Below, piece after piece: positions 8,437-17,364 of a stretch of DNA of 64,000 nucleotides. Position numbers and translations under genes: made by a program. Source of the DNA: a virus; IMG/VR virus record IMGVR_UViG_3300037485_001979, positions 107,560 to 171,559 of that record; one strand, given 5' to 3'. Every line of letters begins with the position of its first letter. Positions within the stretch are counted from its first letter, which is position 1. A model generated the notes under the pieces. That model did no database searches, had not been told where the DNA came from, and worked only from the letters and a program-made list of their open reading frames with translations.

Positions 8437-8753
8437 CTGACCCCCTTATAGGTGAAGTACACCTTGTTCTTGTGGATGCTTGTCTTGATGTCGGGGTGGT
8501 CGCGCAAAAACTTGTCGATGGCACCCCATCCGCACTTGAGGTGCAGGCCCTGCAGGTACCCCATAGACACCGGACGCTTGGCGATGCGGACCTCCTCGAA
8601 GGCCCGCTGGAGGTCGTGCACGAAGACCTCGACACGCCGGTGTGCATACTCGCTCTCCCTGGACTGGAAGGAATCGAAGACGTTCATGGCAACCCTTGCA
8701 GCACTCTCTGGGGTGACCTCTGGCACATCTGGGTTCTTGTCGACTTGGTTCAT
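8433..8753 (-). CDS. Small protein with winged-helix-like C-terminus (106 aa)
   Basis: ATGA-coupled to the 403-aa gene upstream. Residues ~55-105 have the helix-turn-helix plus beta-hairpin rhythm of a winged-helix fold (GYLQGLHLKCGWGAIDKFL, then IHKNKVYFTYKG), so DNA binding is possible. This is a fold impression only; no family is recognised. Confidence 0.6.
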   Translation of the reverse strand: MNQVDKNPDVPEVTPESAARVAMNVFDSFQSRESEYAHRRVEVFVHDLQRAFEEVRIAKRPVSMGYLQGLHLKCGWGAIDKFLRDHPDIKTSIHKNKVYFTYKGVR

Positions 8754-9961
8754 AGGTGCCCCGCTGATAGTAAAGTGATTGTGGTCTCACGGACACGATC
8801 CGGGAGATCTTTCCAGCGCACGTGGCGCTGGTGCTCAAAGCAATGCGATGCCATATTCGTCGTGATCTCCACGGTAACCCCCTTGCCGTGATCCCGCAAC
8901 ACGTAGCCCACGAGATCCCCTGGATTCGTGGGTTTCCCGAAATCATGAGACGTCGGGGTCCTGAGGAGGTAGACACTGGGGTCGTAATCGGAGACCAGGA
9001 GTGTGGCGTTCACGGGCTCGAGGTCCGGCAACAAGGCCTTCTCGATATCCTCCAGAGAAGGCTGACGTTGAGCGTGGCCGGCGTCATCGATCTCGATTTT
9101 ATCATCGAGCTGCCGGCGGGGGTCGTCGGAGTATCGTGTGGACTCGAGGAGCAACCGCATTGGCTTCTCGGGCATCCCGGCCCACTCCGACAACGTGGTC
9201 AGGTGATCCTCGACGACTTCATCCCAGATCTTGTCCTTGGCCCTGCACTCGGCCTCAGAGAACGCGAGGTCATCGAGGATGGGGTAGTTCTCCAGGGATC
9301 CCTTGATCTCGAGAAGTGTCTTGACCACAAGGTATGTGTGGACCTTACCATCATAATTGTTGGCGATGCAGACGTAGAGGCTGTTATCAGAATACGTGTA
9401 GATGTCAAATGCCTTTTCACGAAGATCGTTTAACGTCTTCATGACTGCGTCATAGTTGACCCTGCCAGCAATAGAATTCCGGGTACAGATATGGTCTGGC
9501 ATAAATCGAATCCAGAACCCGGTTTCCAATATGTTTGCAGTCGAAGGCCTCGGGGTCACTTTATCTGGGGCAGCCCCCTCGAACTCTTCGTCACCATCCA
9601 TCTTAACCTTCATCGAGGCGAGGTCCCCAATCTTGTTCAGGAAGTCGCTATCGAGATCATGAAATGAAGGTGGGCGTTCTCGTGTGACGTAAATGAACTT
9701 ATTGTTCTTGACCTCTCCGTAATTCGGTGCTGTGGGCTCCGGCCAGCCATCAAATGGCTTCTCGCCCTCGGAGAGGGCTTCGAGGCTCTCGCGCCAGGCT
9801 AGATCCCGGGAGATCGAAGGTTTGAACTTGCCTTCACAGCTCGGGCACCCCATGCCACGGATGAGCTGGTCATAGGAATGCCAGGGGAGATCGGAATGCG
9901 TGAAGTGGAGGCCCCCGGTGCTATCCCAGGGTTCCCCACACCGGCAAATAATGTCGGCCAT
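8750..9961 (-). CDS. Hypothetical protein with N-terminal zinc motif (403 aa)
   Basis: Residues 6-45 contain CRC, a conserved-looking W/H segment and CPSC, a plausible zinc site. The remainder is a long alpha/beta protein with no recognised domain; the C-terminus (about 330-400) is beta-rich. The ATG at 9961 follows the small gene at 9989 with a short gap, and the 3' end is ATGA-coupled to the next gene. Confidence 0.68.
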   Translation of the reverse strand: MADIICRCGEPWDSTGGLHFTHSDLPWHSYDQLIRGMGCPSCEGKFKPSISRDLAWRESLEALSEGEKPFDGWPEPTAPNYGEVKNNKFIYVTRERPPSFHDLDSDFLNKIGDLASMKVKMDGDEEFEGAAPDKVTPRPSTANILETGFWIRFMPDHICTRNSIAGRVNYDAVMKTLNDLREKAFDIYTYSDNSLYVCIANNYDGKVHTYLVVKTLLEIKGSLENYPILDDLAFSEAECRAKDKIWDEVVEDHLTTLSEWAGMPEKPMRLLLESTRYSDDPRRQLDDKIEIDDAGHAQRQPSLEDIEKALLPDLEPVNATLLVSDYDPSVYLLRTPTSHDFGKPTNPGDLVGYVLRDHGKGVTVEITTNMASHCFEHQRHVRWKDLPDRVRETTITLLSAGHL

Positions 9962-9988
9962 AATGGCTCCTCTGTCTCGACATGGAGA

Positions 9989-10135
9989 CTATTTCTTGGA
10001 TTGGAATCCCCGAACGGCCTCCAGAGGCCACTTCAGGGCGTGGATGACACGTTCCCCGGAACTCATGGTTTCCGGGGACTTGGCGTAGGCGATGCCGACA
10101 CCGATGAGATAGACCACAATGAGGATATCAATCAT
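9989..10135 (-). CDS. Small membrane protein (48 aa)
   Basis: A short frame with ATG at 10135, overlapping the end of the upstream gene by 8 bases. The product begins MIDILIVVYLIGVGIAYAKS, a single N-terminal hydrophobic helix, followed by a charged cytoplasmic-type tail ending in FQSKK. Length and topology resemble phage inner-membrane micropeptides. Function unknown. Confidence 0.6.
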   Translation of the reverse strand: MIDILIVVYLIGVGIAYAKSPETMSSGERVIHALKWPLEAVRGFQSKK

Positions 10136-10784
10136 GGGATTCCTCGTCACGTAACACGGGTTCTAGGAGATCATGGATCAGGGCGTCCAACTGGGAGCTC
10201 ACATAACCATGGACCACTCTGACGTAGCCATGGTTGATCTTCTTGGCCCCGAAGTGGTCGACGCCATATAGGTGGACGTCAAACTCGCGAGTATCATGGA
10301 AGTCCTGGTCACGTAACCAGGACTCCAAGCTATCGAGGTCCACTGGTGGTATCAGTGCCCTGCGGAGGAACTCGTCAAGTGGGATATTAGAACGTGTGTC
10401 GTGCGAAGGTGTCCCGATGAGAACCCCATATCGCTTATGGTGTTCTGCGATGTTCTCCATGACGATATCGGCGACGTGCTCCCATCCCTTCTTGGTATCC
10501 CGTGGGCGGTGGTCGTCGTAGACCTGCCAGGCCTCGAGACGGACATTGGGGACCCCAAACGTGGGGGTAATCGCGAAGACTCGTGTGGTCGTCTTCTTGT
10601 TCGAGATTTGAGAAGTCACGATGTCATGCCGCAGAAATGCGGGCAAGTCATCAATGCACACGGGTGGGAACAATGCCGCTGCCTTAATGCGATCTGGATT
10701 CATGTCCTTTATGGGCAGCTTGTCAAAGGAATCAATGACCACGGCATATTTCGTCAGGGGTTCTCGTGAGGTGTCATCACACAT
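10128..10784 (-). CDS. Hypothetical protein (218 aa)
   Basis: The start MCDDTSREPL at 10784 is preceded by GAGGAGG and lies just after the stop of the upstream gene; the 10-codon extension was rejected. Mixed alpha/beta with no recognised motif. The C-terminus is acidic (LLEPVLRDEESHD). Confidence 0.65.
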   Translation of the reverse strand: MCDDTSREPLTKYAVVIDSFDKLPIKDMNPDRIKAAALFPPVCIDDLPAFLRHDIVTSQISNKKTTTRVFAITPTFGVPNVRLEAWQVYDDHRPRDTKKGWEHVADIVMENIAEHHKRYGVLIGTPSHDTRSNIPLDEFLRRALIPPVDLDSLESWLRDQDFHDTREFDVHLYGVDHFGAKKINHGYVRVVHGYVSSQLDALIHDLLEPVLRDEESHD

Positions 10785-10786
10785 GG

Positions 10787-11257
10787 TTAGGCCTCCTCGG
10801 TGCAGGGTGAACACGCGGTAACCTCGCCTTGGTCGACGCAGACATAGTAGGTGCCGTGGGTCTTATTGTGGAGATAGAACTCGTTGCTGACCCCGGTCTC
10901 GGGACCAGTCACGGTAGCCCACTTCGTCTTGTTCGGGGCTCCAGACGCCGAGCGAACCGCGGCGAGAGCCTTGTCGTAGTCCGATGACCCCTCGGGGGCC
11001 TTATCAAGGATCTCACGGGTGACTTCATGCCACTCCGAGTTCACGAATGCGAAGCACACCGCGTACTCACAAGATGGACACTTGATGTTGGCCTTGTGTT
11101 GGCCTCGCTTTCCAGCGGTGCCCAGTGAACCCACCCCAATGGGTACCATGCCCCAAATCAGGGCGCCATAGGGTATCTTCGTGGTATGAATCTTCGGAAG
11201 CGTGCCGGGCTCAGCCCCCAGAGGTGGACGGCGGGGATCTGTATGCTTTTCAGTCAT
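10787..11257 (-). CDS. Hypothetical protein with zinc-like CxxC pairs (156 aa)
   Basis: The start MTEKHTDPRR at 11257 overlaps the upstream gene by 8 bases. Residues ~58-66 hold CPSCEYAVC and the extreme C-terminus holds CVDQGEVTACSPC, so two Cys clusters could form a metal site. A Pro/Gly-rich N-terminus precedes them. No family is recognised. Confidence 0.62.
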   Translation of the reverse strand: MTEKHTDPRRPPLGAEPGTLPKIHTTKIPYGALIWGMVPIGVGSLGTAGKRGQHKANIKCPSCEYAVCFAFVNSEWHEVTREILDKAPEGSSDYDKALAAVRSASGAPNKTKWATVTGPETGVSNEFYLHNKTHGTYYVCVDQGEVTACSPCTEEA

Positions 11258-11588
11258 CTTCGACCTCTTCCTCGTCGGCGAGATCATCGCAGACGGCAGC
11301 ACTGGTTTGTTCTTCGATGTCATCCTGGCAGGACGAGCACAACTTCTGCGCCTTCTCCTCGGGGATGAACTCGCACCCGCAGGACTGGCACTCTGTCTTC
11401 ACGTCCTTCCAAGCACAGGGGCAGCCGCGCTCATGACAGACCACCCCGTTGATACTGGCGAGCACACAGCTATCGCAGCTCAGGCTGGCAGCGTATTTAT
11501 CCTTCATGGCGATTTGGGCACCTCGGATGGTGTCGAACTCCTGCTTGATCAGGCTACCATCCTCGTCGGTGTACGACGCTTTAATCAT
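11250..11588 (-). CDS. Cys-rich zinc-ribbon-like protein (112 aa)
   Basis: The start MIKASYTDED at 11588 has a GGAG site and overlaps the upstream stop by 8 bases. The middle and end carry many Cys (CDSCVLAS, CHERGCPC, CQSCGCEF, CSSCQDD), fitting two zinc ribbons, followed by an acidic tail (DDLADEEEVEDD). Nucleic-acid or protein binding is plausible; function unknown. Confidence 0.65.
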   Translation of the reverse strand: MIKASYTDEDGSLIKQEFDTIRGAQIAMKDKYAASLSCDSCVLASINGVVCHERGCPCAWKDVKTECQSCGCEFIPEEKAQKLCSSCQDDIEEQTSAAVCDDLADEEEVEDD

Positions 11589-12306
11589 GTGGACTCCGTT
11601 TCTCCTTGCAATTATAGCATACAAAACTACGGGTATTCATGTATTCCATGAAACCATAACCCATGCGTATCTCCAGGGGGTTAACGAACTCCTGTTTGCA
11701 TTTCTTACATGTTATTGGCTTCCCGTTATACGCGTCGAGAGCCCATCTCACTGAACACACTGGCTGCATGCAGTCATAACAAACAAATAATCCGTCTTCG
11801 TAGTACCCGCGTTGGGTAGTGTTGGCACGTGTGTCCACTCCCCCGCAAACCCTGCACACCGAAGACAACGGTGTATCGCCTAGCCTAACGCTGTCGGAAT
11901 TACTAACCCGCATCTCGAGCTTCAAGCCCCCTGCCTCAACCCAGTACGATAATATCGAACGGGTAATCCGCATAATTTCAACTTTCTTGGGCACAAACTT
12001 CCCGTAATACTGATCCCTCCAGCGTGAATCTAAGATAAGCACCCCACCCTCACCAACTATCGCAGGTAGAGTGGTTGGCTGTGGGCTGGCTGCGTATAGC
12101 TGGGTACCTGGCAATGCAGTGACAACCCACTTTGAAGTTTTTGGCGTCTTATATGAGTTACGCGCTCGAACTGGCGCCCCAATGGCTATCTTAGCCTCTC
12201 GGTTAGTATTGCGCATCTCCTCGGCATGCCTATTCATTGGCTTGCTCGATGCGGCACCAAGGGTCGTGTATTTTCCTTTAAGTAAACAAAAAGATGAGGA
12301 GTTCAT
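11581..12306 (-). CDS. Zinc-ribbon hypothetical protein (241 aa)
   Basis: The start MNSSSFCLLK at 12306 has a GGGGAAG site; the 27-codon extension overlaps the helicase side without a site. The C-terminal 100 residues contain four CxxC pairs (CRVC, CYDC, CKKC, CYNC), indicating two zinc-binding knuckles. Codon and base use is noticeably more AT-rich than its neighbours, a hint of separate acquisition. Function unknown. Confidence 0.65.
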   Translation of the reverse strand: MNSSSFCLLKGKYTTLGAASSKPMNRHAEEMRNTNREAKIAIGAPVRARNSYKTPKTSKWVVTALPGTQLYAASPQPTTLPAIVGEGGVLILDSRWRDQYYGKFVPKKVEIMRITRSILSYWVEAGGLKLEMRVSNSDSVRLGDTPLSSVCRVCGGVDTRANTTQRGYYEDGLFVCYDCMQPVCSVRWALDAYNGKPITCKKCKQEFVNPLEIRMGYGFMEYMNTRSFVCYNCKEKRSPHD

Positions 12307-12332
12307 ATAGGCTTCCCCTTTCTTTATTAGTG

Positions 12333-14039
12333 TCAGCTCACGAATGGTTTGACCTCTGGTGCACAGAAAACGGCTTCTGGCACCCATGCGGACAACTTGA
12401 GACCCGCGAGGGTCCGAGTCCGCGATAACGCGACGTAGGCGAGGCCATGCCGGGAATCCCCGGGCATATAGGTAATCGACTTCATGTCGACCCAGGCCTT
12501 GTCCACGGTGGCCCCCTGGGCCTTGTGGATCGTCATCGCCCAGCCCAGGGACAACGGGAACCCCCTGAGGCTGAACTTGGGTTGTCCCAGGGGATCCTTG
12601 ACCTCCTGGGTCACCTCGGTGACCTCAACGGTGGCACCGGTACGATCCATGGTGACCAGGATGGACACCGGGACCGAGGCAGGCTTCGAGCCAACCTCAA
12701 AAGGATTTGGCTCCGGGGTGTCATTAATCCTGGTGCCCCCGGCGACCCTGGCCTCCACGATGAGACCGACGTCCCCGTTGACCCAGCGTTGCTCGCCTTC
12801 CTCGGAGTAGTCATTCATGGTGAAGACTACCCGGGCGCCAACACGGAATACATCGTTGTGGGCGAGACGACCACTAGAGATCTCCCGGGCGATATCGGAT
12901 TCCTTGAGAGCATACTTCTCCTTGATGTGGGTAGGCCGCGTATCTAAGTATTTGGTATGCAATCTGAACAGGCGGTGGCCATCGGGGTTATGGGTGACCC
13001 GCTGGAGGTTGTAGTTGTCCGCGGTGGCATTGGTGGCATAGAGCCGAATAAAGGCGTCATCAGATGGGGGTGTATCGACGACACATGCCTTGAAGACTTC
13101 CTCCACGCTGGAGTCAACTTCCCCTCTGCGAACCTTGTTGAGAGCTCCGAGGAATACTACCTCACTCTGGCGATGACACTCCGTGAGCTTGATGACGTCG
13201 GCTTGGGTGATCAGCTTGGTCGACATCGCCCAGGTGTCCTTGACCGGCGCGGCTTGCCCCCAGTCGCCAACGATGACCAGAGACTTCCCATACTTCTGGG
13301 CCGTCGCGTAGAGATAGTTGGCCATGCAGGCCCCGATCATGGAGCCCTCGTCGATGATGATGACCTTGGGGGTCCCCCGCATCAGCTTCTCGAGCCGGAT
13401 GGCATCCCGGGTCTTATTGAGCTCGCGATCATATGAGAACATGGCATCCACGGTGCAGCCACCAACATTGATGGCGGCTTTACCCGTGGTCGCGCAGATC
13501 GCAGACGGGATCCGCTTGAGGACCTCGCGGATCACCGTGGACTTCCCGGTACCCGCGTACCCCGTGAGGATGGTTACCGTGGCCCGTGTTGACGTCAGCT
13601 TGTTGAGTGCGGACTTCTGATCCGGACTCCAGGGGATCTCGGGCTCCTCGGGTTCATCGTCGTCGTCGAAGGCATCCCCTGCTCTGTTGTCACCCATCGA
13701 TGGTGATGGCTTCGGCGCGGGGTCACAAAACGGGGAATCTCCTGGGGACAACGCTGCCGCCACGACCCGCTGAAAGGCGGCCTCTGGGGTAAGCCGTGGA
13801 GTAATCGGTGCCTGCAGTGGGTTTAGCGTCAGGGGATCGGCATGACTGCCCCCGAGTTCCACCACGGCGTCCTCGGTATCCGCGTTGACTTCACTTTCAA
13901 TAATCGCGGTGATGGCCTCCTGGGACAGGAAGACCTGGTTGAACTGCCTGACCACCTTGAGGCGTCTGGCATCATCATGGAGCCCGGGGAGGTCGAGTAA
14001 CACTCCTTTCCCGGGGACTCTTGTGATTCTTGTGGGCAT
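12333..14039 (-). CDS. Pif1/RecD-like SF1B DNA helicase (Dda type)
   Basis: An ATP-driven 5'-3' DNA helicase by family. From the start at 14039 (MPTRITRVPG): an N-terminal ~120-residue extension, an acidic linker (DAFDDDDEPEEPE, ~122-134), Walker A GYAGTGKST at 160-168, motif II IIIDEGSMIG, motif III GDWGQAAPV, and C-terminal motifs MTIHKAQGAT and YVALSRTR typical of Dda/Pif1/RecD2. At 568 aa it is longer than T4 Dda (439). The start follows AGGAA just after a terminator hairpin. It probably acts in replication initiation or recombination. Confidence 0.88.
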   Translation of the reverse strand: MPTRITRVPGKGVLLDLPGLHDDARRLKVVRQFNQVFLSQEAITAIIESEVNADTEDAVVELGGSHADPLTLNPLQAPITPRLTPEAAFQRVVAAALSPGDSPFCDPAPKPSPSMGDNRAGDAFDDDDEPEEPEIPWSPDQKSALNKLTSTRATVTILTGYAGTGKSTVIREVLKRIPSAICATTGKAAINVGGCTVDAMFSYDRELNKTRDAIRLEKLMRGTPKVIIIDEGSMIGACMANYLYATAQKYGKSLVIVGDWGQAAPVKDTWAMSTKLITQADVIKLTECHRQSEVVFLGALNKVRRGEVDSSVEEVFKACVVDTPPSDDAFIRLYATNATADNYNLQRVTHNPDGHRLFRLHTKYLDTRPTHIKEKYALKESDIAREISSGRLAHNDVFRVGARVVFTMNDYSEEGEQRWVNGDVGLIVEARVAGGTRINDTPEPNPFEVGSKPASVPVSILVTMDRTGATVEVTEVTQEVKDPLGQPKFSLRGFPLSLGWAMTIHKAQGATVDKAWVDMKSITYMPGDSRHGLAYVALSRTRTLAGLKLSAWVPEAVFCAPEVKPFVS

Positions 14040-14056
14040 GGTGTTTCCTAAAAAGG

Positions 14057-14087
14057 AGCCCCCATGTGGGGTCACCACATGGGGGCT
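14057..14087 (-). terminator. Rho-independent terminator
   Basis: A perfect 13-bp inverted repeat (AGCCCCCATGTGG / CCACATGGGGGCT, 5-base loop) is followed on the minus strand by CCTTTTTAGG. It separates the coiled-coil gene upstream from the helicase gene. Confidence 0.8.
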
Positions 14088-14109
14088 GGGTTCTCATGAG
14101 TAACCTGGG

Positions 14110-14412
14110 CTACGCCGTCTGCACTTTTTGACTCTTCTTTTCTTTTGCGGGTTTAACCGGTATTGCGATATCTGGTCGCGTGCATGGCGTGAGTCCTGCG
14201 GATAACAACTGTTTTTCCAGGCGAGATACCTCGGCCTGGGCGACGACAACAGCCCGTCTCGCGATTTGCTCGTTGCGTCCGGAAGTCCGGACATCTTCTT
14301 GAGCTCTGTGCAGGGCGTTTCGTAACTCGTCGGTTGCCTTACCTAATTTCTCGAGTTCAGCCTTGTGGGCTTCCGTGAGAGTTTGGATTCGACGGTCTTG
14401 CGCAGTTATCAT
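14110..14412 (-). CDS. Coiled-coil hypothetical protein (100 aa)
   Basis: The ATG at 14412 has GGAG six bases upstream; a TTG at 14442 is in frame but falls inside the promoter-like segment. Residues 5-75 form a continuous heptad-like helix rich in Glu/Ala/Arg/Leu, ending in a basic tail (KPAKEKKSQK). Bounded by a promoter-like motif and a terminator, it is probably monocistronic. Function unknown. Confidence 0.62.
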   Translation of the reverse strand: MITAQDRRIQTLTEAHKAELEKLGKATDELRNALHRAQEDVRTSGRNEQIARRAVVVAQAEVSRLEKQLLSAGLTPCTRPDIAIPVKPAKEKKSQKVQTA

Positions 14413-14431
14413 AGCGGCTCCAAGGGCGTAG

Positions 14432-14458
14432 CCTATACCCAAGTTTACTCAGCGTCAA
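14432..14458 (-). promoter_or_regulatory. Promoter-like motif, site 3 of 5
   Basis: The minus strand reads TTGACGCTGAGTAAAC (14443-14458) and then TATAGG 15 bases after the TTGACG box, which is a fair -10 box at short spacing. It would start transcription about 15-20 bases before the ATG at 14412. Confidence 0.5.
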
Positions 14459-14459
14459 G

Positions 14460-16568
14460 TCACCCGAGGTCCACGCCGAGTTCAAGGGTCGAGGACACCC
14501 CATGGGAATCCACCTTTGTGATCGCAATCTTTGATGCCTTGGGATCAATGCACACCGCAGTGACACTCTCGCGTTCTCGGAATGAACTCTCGAGCCCACA
14601 CAACCTGAGGATGTCACGGTATGGCTTACCTATCTCGGCGACCCTGGCGATCTCGGTGCGGAACCTGGCGAAGTCAGCCTCAACATCTTTAGCGGCGTCG
14701 TCGTCAGAATCCCCTGAACTCCGTATTATGTTCGTCATCGAGGATTCAACGCTATGTGTTAGCGCGACGACCTCATCCAAGGTGCCCATCCAGATACATT
14801 CTTGAACCCCCTTTTCATTCCCAGTATAGAAACTGAACGCGGGGAGCGCGAAGTCCTCCTGGCGCACCGCTGCCGATCTAATCGGGGCGAACTCGCTGAA
14901 GGACAGTGGAGTGTTCCCGGCATCCCGTAGGGGCTCCAGGACATCGTCTGACGCGGGATCTGTGTCGACGTCGAAGAACAGGATCTGACCCTTGACGCCG
15001 TCATCAAGACGGATGAAGGAGTTGACCCTCATGTCCTGGGGGCGCGTGCACCAACGATTCGTGGCGATGTCGGCGAGCTTGCATGGGATATCGATGACCA
15101 TCAGGGCGACCTGGGCTCCATGTGGATCATCCATGCCATGGATGCCACGAACACTGACACAGACACCATTGGGGACCGCGGTTCCCGCGATGTCGTGACA
15201 CCCCATTAATTTGCCCTCACGTCCCTCACGCAGCTTCCAGGACGAGAGGTCCGCAGGGAAGTTGAAGCGTACGGAGACATCAGAGGCATCGGCGAGGCAG
15301 GAGTCGTCAAGACTCTCGATGAGAACTTGATTGTCTTGAGTCCGCAGGGCAATCATGGGTGCGAGTTCGGCGACACGTTCACCTCGGGGCAGCAGGGCTA
15401 CCTCGAGTTCGCTGGAGTCATCACCCCTGGCCACAGGCCAGAGTACCTTGGGGGCCCCGATGTAGTGGGCATAGAAAGCCTGGAATACCTCGGGTTGTAA
15501 CTCGTGGTTGTCATCCCGAGACCGGTAGCAGACCTCAGAAAATGTGAGTTTCCCCTTCTCGTACTGGATGGCCCTGGTCTTAAACAGTTCCCGTAACTCG
15601 GTGACCTCAGACATGAACAGGGATTCGTAGATGCCCCAGATGAACTCCACGGTTTTCGCATCGAGGATCAGGGACCCACGATCCGGGAGCTTGGGGGTCA
15701 CCGGGGCGGCGCCGTGATCGATGGCGACACACCAGCCGCGTGCCGACCGGATCTCGGGGGTAGTGTCGAACTCGACGTCATCAAACTTGAAGTGCCGCTT
15801 GAGCTCGCGTGCATTCAGTTTGACCTGGATGCGCTGGCCATGCCAGATCACACCGAGTTCACCATCACCGGGGTAGAAGCCTCGGGAGCCCCCACCTGTA
15901 TCACGGTAGATCTCGTAGCCCCGGAAATTAAATGGTTTTTTATCTGAGCCTTGCATGTGTTGAAAGCAATCACGAAACGTGCGAACCTTGACCTGCTCGG
16001 GTTGTCCTGGTTTCCGCATGTAGATGTCAAGGGCGGCGTGGTAGAATGCGGTTTCCTCGACAACCCTGATGACCTCGGAATCCGAGGGGATGCCATGGAG
16101 AGTGATCTCGACCCCCTCACAGTCCCAATGCGGGTCGATGTGGTTGAGGAGATCATCACGATACTCGGGGTCATTGAAGAACGCTTTGCCATGGATCTCT
16201 ATGGTGCCGAACTTGGATACGATGACAGCGCGTTCTGAGAACGCGAGGGCGGCACAGAGCCCCATGCCCGCGGGGTCCTGCTCGCGTTCCACGCTGTCAT
16301 CCCACCCGGAGACCGCGATGCTCAGGGCAGCACCGATGTCGGTGATCCCCTTGCCGTAGTCGCGAACAGTCAGTGTGGTGACCCCCGTGGGATCAGTGTC
16401 CACGCAGACATCGACCCGAGGGCGGACTCCCGTGGTTTCAATGGGCAAGCTGGCCCGATACGCGTTCTGCAGGATCTCGGTGACCGCGGAGCCAAAGTTG
16501 CTGAAGTATCGCGCAGCCTTGGCGAAGAAGTTGGAGGAAACATGAATCGGGGTCTGGGTATGAGTCAT
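14460..16568 (-). CDS. GHKL-family ATPase, possibly rIIA-like
   Basis: The N-terminal Bergerat fold is clear: N-box with E31 and N35 (EILQNAYRAS), G1 box D70-YGKG, and G2 box GMGLCAA at 101-107. These define the histidine kinase/gyrase/Hsp90/MutL superfamily. No MutL or topoisomerase C-terminal motif is recognised. The 702-aa length is near that of T4 rIIA, which also has this ATPase fold, so an rIIA-type role in membrane or exclusion phenotypes is one possibility. It is ATGA-coupled to the next upstream gene. Confidence 0.75.
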   Translation of the reverse strand: MTHTQTPIHVSSNFFAKAARYFSNFGSAVTEILQNAYRASLPIETTGVRPRVDVCVDTDPTGVTTLTVRDYGKGITDIGAALSIAVSGWDDSVEREQDPAGMGLCAALAFSERAVIVSKFGTIEIHGKAFFNDPEYRDDLLNHIDPHWDCEGVEITLHGIPSDSEVIRVVEETAFYHAALDIYMRKPGQPEQVKVRTFRDCFQHMQGSDKKPFNFRGYEIYRDTGGGSRGFYPGDGELGVIWHGQRIQVKLNARELKRHFKFDDVEFDTTPEIRSARGWCVAIDHGAAPVTPKLPDRGSLILDAKTVEFIWGIYESLFMSEVTELRELFKTRAIQYEKGKLTFSEVCYRSRDDNHELQPEVFQAFYAHYIGAPKVLWPVARGDDSSELEVALLPRGERVAELAPMIALRTQDNQVLIESLDDSCLADASDVSVRFNFPADLSSWKLREGREGKLMGCHDIAGTAVPNGVCVSVRGIHGMDDPHGAQVALMVIDIPCKLADIATNRWCTRPQDMRVNSFIRLDDGVKGQILFFDVDTDPASDDVLEPLRDAGNTPLSFSEFAPIRSAAVRQEDFALPAFSFYTGNEKGVQECIWMGTLDEVVALTHSVESSMTNIIRSSGDSDDDAAKDVEADFARFRTEIARVAEIGKPYRDILRLCGLESSFRERESVTAVCIDPKASKIAITKVDSHGVSSTLELGVDLG

Positions 16569-17179
16569 TTCAGAAAATCCTTGTGACTGAGGTGTATGGG
16601 AACCGGGAGGTCGTGGACACGAGCCACGGCCTTCACGGCGACCACGGGGTCATAGATGCCCTCACATGCCGAGAGGAGACCGTTGGCACTAACCCCGGCT
16701 TCAATGAAGTTCAACCACTTTTCGTTACCGGAACCCAAGGCGTAATCGACGACGTAGCGAGCCACCCCCTTGAGGTCCTGGAGACGGAAGGGTTCCGTGT
16801 ATTCGACTTCGGTGCCAATCGCAGTCTTGAGCTTGATCGCAGAGATCCGGCGAAGCAGGGGGCGACACTCGTATTCACCGATCTCCGTCCACTTCCCGAT
16901 GTCCTGGAGACACCAGGAGACCTCATTGGTGTCGATGAGGAAATGGTTGGATTCTGGATCGAACCATTCCACCCAGTGCGGGTTATCCGTGTTACCCTGT
17001 GTGGCCTCTTCCAGGCAGGCCACGAAGGTCCCGGGATCCGGGAGTTCGACCTTGGTATCCAGCATGGCCTCGAGACGTAGAAAACACGGAGGCCAGGCTT
17101 CGCAGTTATCAACTCCTGCGATGTATGCTCGAAACTCCTCGAGGATACCACGTAGGGTTTCTTTTTCTTCGGGGGTCAT
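16565..17179 (-). CDS. Hypothetical protein (204 aa)
   Basis: ATGA overlaps join it to the GHKL ATPase downstream and the 62-aa gene upstream. The N-terminus is helical (MTPEEKETLRGILEEFRAYI). No domain is recognised. If the ATPase is rIIA-like, this position is where rIIB might be expected, but I see no rIIB similarity. Confidence 0.65.
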   Translation of the reverse strand: MTPEEKETLRGILEEFRAYIAGVDNCEAWPPCFLRLEAMLDTKVELPDPGTFVACLEEATQGNTDNPHWVEWFDPESNHFLIDTNEVSWCLQDIGKWTEIGEYECRPLLRRISAIKLKTAIGTEVEYTEPFRLQDLKGVARYVVDYALGSGNEKWLNFIEAGVSANGLLSACEGIYDPVVAVKAVARVHDLPVPIHLSHKDFLK

Positions 17180-17364
17180 GGGGTCCTCTTCTCCACGGTA
17201 CCATCAAGGTAACCGTGGTGCCAAGTAATGAACTCAGACTCGAGGCCCTGACGCTCAATGAAGAGCGCCAGGGCCTCGATGAGCCCGGTTTTCGTGATGC
17301 CATCCACGGTGTCCTCAACCGCGGCGAGGTGGTCTAGGATTCCTGAGGTGGCGCCATCACTCAT
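17176..17364 (-). CDS. Small hypothetical protein (62 aa)
   Basis: The start MSDGATSGIL at 17364 makes ATGA with the stop of the 676-aa gene; the longer frame overlaps that gene without support. Acidic and helical. A near-perfect 15-bp hairpin lies inside the coding sequence at 17241-17278. Function unknown. Confidence 0.6.
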   Translation of the reverse strand: MSDGATSGILDHLAAVEDTVDGITKTGLIEALALFIERQGLESEFITWHHGYLDGTVEKRTP

